Shown one piece after another: positions 57,900-64,000 of a stretch of 64,000 nucleotides of DNA; position 1 is the first letter of the stretch; each line of letters begins with the position of its first letter. A model generated the notes under the pieces. It saw only the letters and a program-made list of their open reading frames with translations. It ran no database searches and was not told the origin of the DNA. The position numbers were made by a program, and so were the translations under genes. Source of the stretch: Ulva prolifera (Eukaryota > Chlorophyta > Ulvophyceae > Ulvales > Ulvaceae); assembly GCA_023078555.1 (NCBI GenBank), contig CM041197.1, positions 3,669,999 to 3,733,998 on the forward strand, read 5' to 3'.

Positions 57900-59981
57900 A
57901 TGAAGACAGTGACCATGATCACTCCGGAGTCCGTGTCCCATTACCTCGCCGTTCTTGAGGGAAAAAAACAATACGAGCCCACATTTTTTGAATTCGTAAA
58001 GGTAGCAGCGCGGGGTAAATGGTTACCAGGGCAGTGTATACCGCGACTGGTCCAGTACCGACCACTCGGTTTTCCAGTCGACTTGATGGAATGCGGGTGG
58101 CTATTAACTGCTTGCGATGTAGCCACCATAGATAGCATATTAGCCGGTGACGAAGCAGCGGGGCCCCGGATGATGGCAGCCTCCGCGGCAATGCGACGAA
58201 TGCTGACGAAGGAATACATGGCGGCGACGACTGAGTACAGCGCTCGAGCCCCATGCGGGCCACCGGAGATCCAGCTGTACCGGTCCATCGCCACTACCCA
58301 GGGGTTCGACGAGGACATGGGGGGGATGCTCCTGCGAATCCAGATGACAGTCGGAGGGGCCCCGAATATAGCATGGTGGGGTAGGCTGCAGGACAGCGAG
58401 CCGCAGACCACCCCGATGTGGCCGAGAGAGGCAGTCATTGAGCACCCTCTCTCGGCCGCAGCTGTGCCGGCCCAACTGGCAAACTTGGGAGGGCAGCCAT
58501 CAGACTCACGTGGGGGGGTGGTCGGCGCAGCCCAATCGCAGGGCCCCGACAGGGCCCCTTTCCAGCAGGCGGAATCGTCAGGGCAGAGTGTTGTCCACGA
58601 GTCCACCTTGCGAGTCCGCACAGGCGGTGTTTCCGGGTCTCGTGAGAACCGGACATGTCATCCAAGCGCTGCGGGGCGGAAAGAGCAAGCAGCGGGGGCG
58701 GAACGAGAAGGCAGCGCCGGACCGATGGTCGCGTAGGGGGCTGCCATCGGGCGTACATTGATGCAGCCCGCCGCCCCCCGCCGGCGGGCCCACGGCGCAG
58801 CACAAGCTGCGGCTGCAGTAGTCCCCCCAGAGCCTCATCTGGGGCCGCCGTGTCAAGATGCCGGAGGTTCCACGCCCAATGAGGTGGACACCCAGTATGG
58901 GGTTGTCAAGGCGGCAGTCTTGGCAGGGGAGGGGGTCATTGCCGTCCCCACCTACCAACTGAAGGGCCTGGCCGGTCGGGACCGCAGCAGCGACGCAGAG
59001 GCCCGCACAATGCTTCAACACCTCATCGTGTGGCTGAAGAAGGCGAAAGCACTAGCAGCGAGGTGTATCCTCGTCCCGGTCCCCACCGGGAAGCACGGGG
59101 CACTTGCAGTGGTGTACTCGCCAGGTGCGGCTCCAATTACCCTGACTGCATTATGTCTGTGGTGTTACCCCTACCATCCACAACGCAACGGGGGGCGGAT
59201 ACATCACATGCCGATTTGCAGGACTCTTGCTGTCTGCAAAGAGCCCTACAATGAGCTGGTATGACTCCATGCCCGATGCATCGGGAACCGCACCGTCGGC
59301 CATCAATGAGGTGATGAGCGTGGCACTGTGTCAGTGCCTTGACGGCGCCCCCGCCCTCCCCCCCCTGCCCAAGGTTCAGACGGGTGGTCGACCCCGGGTT
59401 CTGCCAAAGCGGGGCGCCAAACAGGGGAACGTGCCAGCATTGAGCCGAAGCAAACACTCAACCTACGCATGGTGCGACCTACCCGGAAGTCGCCGCCTGA
59501 CACTATAGGAGGGGTTGCAGCGACGTATCCCAGTTTGACATACAACACCTGGGCAGACGTAGGCTCATCTCCCATACACAAGGTGGGTGTACAGGTGACA
59601 GACGTCCCACAGCAGCGGAACACGTACGACTGCGGCGTTTTCACGTGCCTGTATGCAGAGACTGTGTGTGACGCAATCAAACAGGTGGACAACAAACGCA
59701 AGGACGAGACGCCCCTTCAGCTCAGAGATGGCAGCACCGTTGACCGGTTGGTCGTCGGTAGACTGAAGGCGCTGAAGGCAGAGGAGGTGGTCCTGTATCG
59801 GAACCTCATGGCACGATCCATGATTCAAGAATGGGAAAAGAGAGGGCGTGCAGGCGACGACGCGGGTGACGTTGGTGTGGCGGAAGCTCGGAGAATCCTG
59901 ACCGACGCCAGATGGGACCTCCACCTTGATGCTGCTATCTGCCCAGACCAGTCAGAAGAAGAAGTGAGGTACAGACCCTGA
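57900..59981 (+). CDS. Ulp1-family cysteine protease (C48) of the transposon block
   Basis: SUMO-protease-like enzymes of this type often accompany Tnp2 or KDZ transposases. Start at ATG 57900 (MKTVTMITPES) is provisional. The catalytic triad is spread over exons: His in VPVPTGKHGALAVVYSPG (exon ending 59124), Asp in SWYDSMPD (exon starting 59222, phase 1 junction intact), and Cys in VPQQRNTYDCGVFTCLY (last exon, to 59981). The usual HW pair is HG here. An early ECGWLLTACDVATIDSIL resembles the WL(T/N)D segment that opens the fold. A stop at 58734 is probably removed with an intron having a GTGAGA donor near 58641. The tail is Asp/Glu-rich (QSEEEVRYRP). Same strand as the transposase, 570 bases after it, so probably part of one element. 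TGTAA near 60286. Confidence 0.75.
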
Positions 59982-60351
59982 CACACCTCGCATTTCACCA
60001 GGTAGGCAAGTGCGACAGGCGTCCATGCATCACCGGTATATGTCGGCAACAGACACTCCTTCAGAAGCTGAAGCACTCAATGTTGCAGGCACCTATTCTA
60101 CACGACACTGTGGCCCAACATACTCTGCAGTGTTCAGAAGCCGGAGGGAATGTTCGGGGCTCAGTCCAAATCCCTGTTCAAGACACCACTGCCGCCGCTC
60201 AATCGAAAGACATAGCAAGTATACAGGCCTTCCATAACAGCATGGCTGCGGTCATGCGTTGGTTCTTGTCAGCGACTGTAACATATAGTGTGGAAGCTCG
60301 TGTGCATAAGCTGTAGTGTATAATGCTAAGCGAACACGGGGTACAGGGGAC
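59982..60351. other. Convergent 3' spacer
   Basis: Between the ends of the protease gene (plus) and the unknown gene (minus). No coding potential; a TGTAA at about 60286 suits the plus-strand transcript. Confidence 0.45.
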
Positions 60352-61539
60352 TTAATGAATCTGTAGCCAGATCCGACACTGTCCAACACATATTTGCCTA
60401 TAACCATGCGGCGTGGTGGCTCCAGCACTGCTGAATGGCACCACGTATCCCCCCACTGTCCAACACGCTGCACGACAGGCCACCCCAACCCCAGGCCTCA
60501 ACATGGAATCTACAAGTCGTCGACAGCTTGGTCTCCAGGTGCGGCCAGTAAGTCTAGCGTCTCCAGTAATTCCCCAACGTCGTCTTGGGGAGTCTGCACA
60601 TGCGCCAAGTTGTTGCACTGCCCCGGATTGTCTCACTCCGTAATCCCATGTACAACGACGATGACATTTCAAGCACAGTGATTCAGGCCCCGGAGCCAGC
60701 ATGCGACACACCTCCCGACTCAGTAGGATAACCTCGTCCATAGCGGCAGCATCAGGGTTCAGGCCGTGCCCAAAGATGACCATCATAAGCATTGTAATCT
60801 GGTCATCACCGGGCGACTGGAGCCGCGGGTTGCAACGCGTCATGATGCGCCAGGTGGCGGCGGCACAATGCAGGAGAGTCTCCCTGCTGCAGGTGGTGTT
60901 CCCGGACGGAGGCAGCTTGTCGTCTATGGTTATGACAATTTGCCGACTGTTATCCTGCGTGTTAACATAAACCCCGACCGACGGAACCAGAGCGGTGGAG
61001 GGGTCGAAGCTAGGAAGCACCTGCCCGGATGCAGGGTAAGATTGCGGGCCGAGAGCAGGGTCATGTGAGTTGGAGGGCAAACCACCGCTTGCAGGCCCCC
61101 CCCCCCCCGCCCCCAGCTGCAAACCCGGTGGAGGGGTCTTGGGGGGGGCTGGCAACCCCAGATACTCGGGCAAGAGTATCCAGGAGGGTTCCCCCGTCAG
61201 GCCACATAGCGGCGTTGCGTCCAGACAGGCCTGAGGCAACCCCCCATTCCACACTCCCACCATCCCACCCCCCCTCGGAAGAGGACAGCGATGGCCCACT
61301 CCCCTCACCCGTGGCGCCATGACAGGGCCTGGCCTGCTCAGCAGCGGCGGCAGCGGCAACCCCGGCCGCGGTGGCGGGGTCTGCCCCACCGCCCCCCCCA
61401 GCAGCTGCCGCTGACTGTTCCCCCCCGTCACCCGTGGCGCCATGACAGGGCATAGCCTGCTCAGCAGCGCCCCCAGCGGCAACCCCGGCCGCGGTGGCGG
61501 GGTCAGCCCCACCAGCCCTCCTGCAGCAGCCGTTGACTA

Positions 61540-61574
<35 letters not shown>

Positions 61575-63704
61575 CACCTGTGGCGCCATGACGGGGCTTG
61601 CTTCCCTTACCGGACGAGACATCGAGGTTACCTCTGTCTTGCTTGTCGCCAGCCCCTACTCCCCATGGACTGTCATCTGTACGAGTGCGACTACTGCCAC
61701 CCACCTCGGCAGTAGACACCTGCGGTACCGGGGGGGAGCTGCTGCAGGACGCAGTTAGGGATGTCGCTGAGCTCTATCCTGGACAATCAGAGCATGCGTT
61801 GGAACCGACAGCACTAAAAGCTACACAACGCCGATACGAGACAACCGTAGTGTGCTGGGAACTACCCCACATAGTTTGTAGGCACATCCGCACACCTGGC
61901 GCAAGCTGGGTTCTGCAGCCCCATGCTGATGGCTCTTGTAGCCAGAGCAGTGGCCCCGTTGTACCCCCAGTCGTCGATGTCCTAGAACGACGATGGCACC
62001 AGGGTCAACCACTTGGCTTTCTTCTTCACCCCCCCCGGCTCTTGGGCAGCCGGGGTTGCAGAGACGGTGCAAAGGTACCGCCACGCCCTCAGCCCCCAAT
62101 GCCAGATGGTATCTGGCGGGCAGAAGGGGATGAGGAGACTGGTGAAGTCTTTCACGGGAGCTCCCACGCCCCAGGCGGTCAGCCCTGCGTATTGAACAGT
62201 GAACCTAGTCACTTAATCGGGGAGGCAATACGAACACACCATCTTTTGGATGCGTCATCACCAGTACATGGGATTGGATGGGAAACCCCCAGGTGCGCAC
62301 AGGAGGTGTTCACGGCGGTGACGAATATGGCCGCATATAGAGGGTCCTCGAAGCAGCGGTTGTCCATTCGATGAGCTTCAAGAGCCCACTGCGGCAGCCG
62401 AGCACTGAAATCCGGGTCTGCGTGCGCCGATCCGTACACCATAACCTGGTAGGATCGGACGCACAGCTGCAGCCCGGAGTCGCAGGTGGAACGGCCCTTG
62501 CGCACCGGCATGTACGAAACATCAGCGTGGAGGATAGCTTGGTGAAACGCCCCGACAGATGCGAAACATGGACACAATAAAGGAGACACAACGGTCTCCT
62601 GCAAGGCAGATCTGTCAAGGACTCACCAATCGATTGGAGATCGTCTAAAAACATCATCAGCGTGCTAAAACAGCACAATACATGTCCATAGGGGCCGCAC
62701 CGGCGTGGGCTTGATCAAAGGATGCATCGCAGCGTACTCCACCACGAAAGGCGCAAGGTTTGTGACAGCTTCCACAAAATCCCCGAGGGTGTCCATGTCC
62801 TGGAGACCGAGGGAATGTAAGCCAGAAGCTACCCCAAGTCCACGATCGGTCTAACTGATCAATTGTTAGTCAGAACGAGGGACAACACCAACAGGCTACC
62901 AGCGAGTATTACCGGACTTCGATAATCAGGGGGACCATGCATGTCTGACTCGAGGGGGGTGTCAGGGGGGGGGGGGGGGGGGGGTCGGGGGTGGGCTTAC
63001 ATAAACTTCAATCAGATGAGGGAAGTAGATGTGGATCTGATACATGAGATTACCGGCGGCGGAGAGCTGTGTCACCGTGGTAGATGGGGCGCCAGCATGC
63101 TGTGCAAGCACGGCGCGGCAGGAGGGTTGCAGGTACACCCTCGCCGCCAGCTGCTGGCTCGGTGTCAGATCGTCTTTCCCGCAAAAAGTGCGGGCCAGTG
63201 TCTTCTCGGTCAAGAACAGGGTGCACAGCGGATTCATGCCGACAGGCACATTACAGGTGGGCTCAGCCACCTTGGTTTTGCCTATAGGCTGTTGACTGTC
63301 CGTCTCCGCCCCGGTTTTCTGCCGCTTGTTGGACGGCACCATCATGGACTGGGAGTCAGGGTGCATGCGACCGAAGAAAAAGCACCAGGCCCACAGAATG
63401 GACCGGGGGCCGGTCACCGCATAATCCACAAAACTTGCATTCGTAACCGTACGGCTGCACAAGACGGGCGACAATGCATGACTACGCATAACCCCGGGGA
63501 CTGAATCGCACCGGTGTCTGCCTTCGGGGCAGGGTCCGCCTCCTTCCGCTTCTTGGTTTTCAGCAAGGACGGGACTCCAAGCACCGCCCTATCGCTCTGC
63601 TGCACTGACTCGGAGCCGGCAGCCCCGGCGTGGCCTGAATCCGAAGCCTGTGCGGGCGCCGGTGGGGCACTTGGGCGCACATTTCCAATGACCAGTTCCT
63701 GCAT
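60352..63704 (-). CDS. Multi-exon gene of unknown function, convergent to the transposase
   Basis: Many protein-like exons in minus-strand order: a start MQELVIGNVRPSAPP (ATG 63704) followed by KTKKRKEADP; an exon ending at 63001 (SNKRQKTG, then CGKDDLTPSQQLAARVYL, ending HLIEVY before GTAAGC); 62701-62799; perhaps an 18-base exon 62627-62644; ~62287-62598 (AILHADVSYMPVRKGR); ~62.0-62.2 kb; a short exon near 61.9 kb (DIDDWGYNGATAL); a Gly/Ala-rich repeat block; and a last exon with VNTQDNSRQIVITIDDKLPP and REVCRMLAP, stop at 60352. Lys/Arg clusters suggest a nuclear protein. I do not recognise the family. Position next to the transposase and protease suggests an accessory protein of the same transposon. 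Some phases do not close, so the exact protein is uncertain. Confidence 0.55.
61311..61600 (-). repeat. Three tandem coding repeats with GTGGCGCCATGAC core
   Basis: The core starts at about 61311, 61434 and 61580. On the minus strand each unit encodes PCHGATG, a Gly-rich run, then GADPATAAGVAA. The third unit contains the 33-base run. Repeats of this kind grow by slippage or unequal exchange. Confidence 0.8.
61541..61573 (+). repeat. C33 homopolymer (poly-Gly on the minus strand)
   Basis: On the coding strand it gives GATGAGGGGG..., where the neighbouring repeat unit has a shorter, interrupted Gly run. It therefore expanded within a coding repeat. Confidence 0.9.
62965..62984 (+). repeat. 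G20 homopolymer in intron of the minus-strand gene
   Basis: On the minus strand the C20 lies about 15 bases after a GTAAGC donor at 63000, within the intron. Confidence 0.9.
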
Positions 63705-63896
63705 GCTCCGGGTACCCTCATGAGGTCGAAGGCCCTCAATGGGCCGGCGTGGCGGCCGGGCATGTGTCAAGACGTGTTAGTCTCATCGAGTGTGCACAGG
63801 GGTTAATGCGCGTGCCTGAGCTGGTAAGCATGCTGACTGTGCATGATGACGTGGAGGGGAGCGTACCTTGCCATCGCGTAAAGTCGTGCGGCAGAA

Positions 63897-63968
63897 GTGA
63901 AAGTAAGAATTGAACCGGTGACCTCATGTGTACACACTACATGTTCTACCACTGGGGCTCACCTGAAG
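63897..63968 (-). tRNA. tRNA-like sequence, likely pseudogene or SINE head
   Basis: On the minus strand TGAGCCCCAGTGG fits an A box and GGTTCAATTCT fits a B box with one mismatch, 33 bases apart. The ends AGGTGAG and TTCACTT can pair over seven positions with two G-T pairs, and CATGT/ACATG can form an anticodon-like stem. The T-stem does not pair, so it is not a sound tRNA and no anticodon is assigned. Confidence 0.3.
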
Positions 63969-64000
63969 CAACGAGTCCTTTGTAAGATGACTCCTCCCTT

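Overview
The window looks like nuclear DNA of a green alga (chlorophyte, probably Chlorophyceae). The reasons are: intron-rich GC-leaning genes with GTG(A/C)G donors and TGCAG acceptors, the volvocine-type polyadenylation signal TGTAA a few hundred bases after several stops, an alpha carbonic anhydrase with a secretory leader and hydrophobic tail, (GT)n in introns, and a repeat load of Helitron, CACTA, hAT-MITE and short retroposed pieces. There are no operons, bacterial ribosome binding sites or CRISPR arrays. The species cannot be named from the sequence.

Layout. 0.1-4.8 kb: a short retroposed insertion, then a decayed Helitron (zinc-ribbon N-terminus and HUH Rep domain). 4.8-19.6 kb: a tandem family of genes with a BTB/SKP1-like front part and a leucine-rich-repeat (LRR) back part. 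Unit A (5.1-8.2) is a pseudogene broken by frameshifts, a G37 run and a ~0.9 kb insertion; unit B (13.7-17.5) is the best copy; unit C (18.2-19.5) is a remnant. A 2.85 kb CACTA element (10246-13099) lies between A and B. 24.8-27.4 kb: a four-exon alpha carbonic anhydrase. 29.0-30.0 and 38.9-39.9 kb: two minus-strand paralogues of unknown function with one identically placed intron. 32.6-36.0 kb: minus-strand BTB-LRR unit D; 42.2-44.3 kb: remnant unit E. 45.0-48.0 kb: a second, inverted CACTA copy (CACTA termini, perfect 3-bp ACA target duplication), itself hit by a 170-bp poly(A)-tailed retroinsertion. 48.0-48.5 kb: possible Pif1-like helicase fragment. 50.9-51.45 kb: a 61-bp minisatellite built on a 25-bp palindrome. 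52.9-63.7 kb: a large transposon-like block with a Tnp2/Plavaka-type transposase, a Ulp1-family cysteine protease and a convergent multi-exon gene of unknown function.

How it fits together. Cellular functions I can support are the secreted or surface carbonic anhydrase, the BTB-LRR family and the two unknown paralogues; most of the rest is mobile DNA in different stages of decay. Three themes run through the window: (1) long pure G/C runs (20-39 nt) sit inside or beside coding sequence and break frames; (2) at least five, probably six, short insertions share one 3' end (TTTTGTAA) and five are flanked by direct repeats of 9-30 bp; (3) the transposase at 53-57 kb is readable except for the C39 run and two in-frame TGA codons. 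Exon boundaries were set by eye from splice motifs and reading phase.
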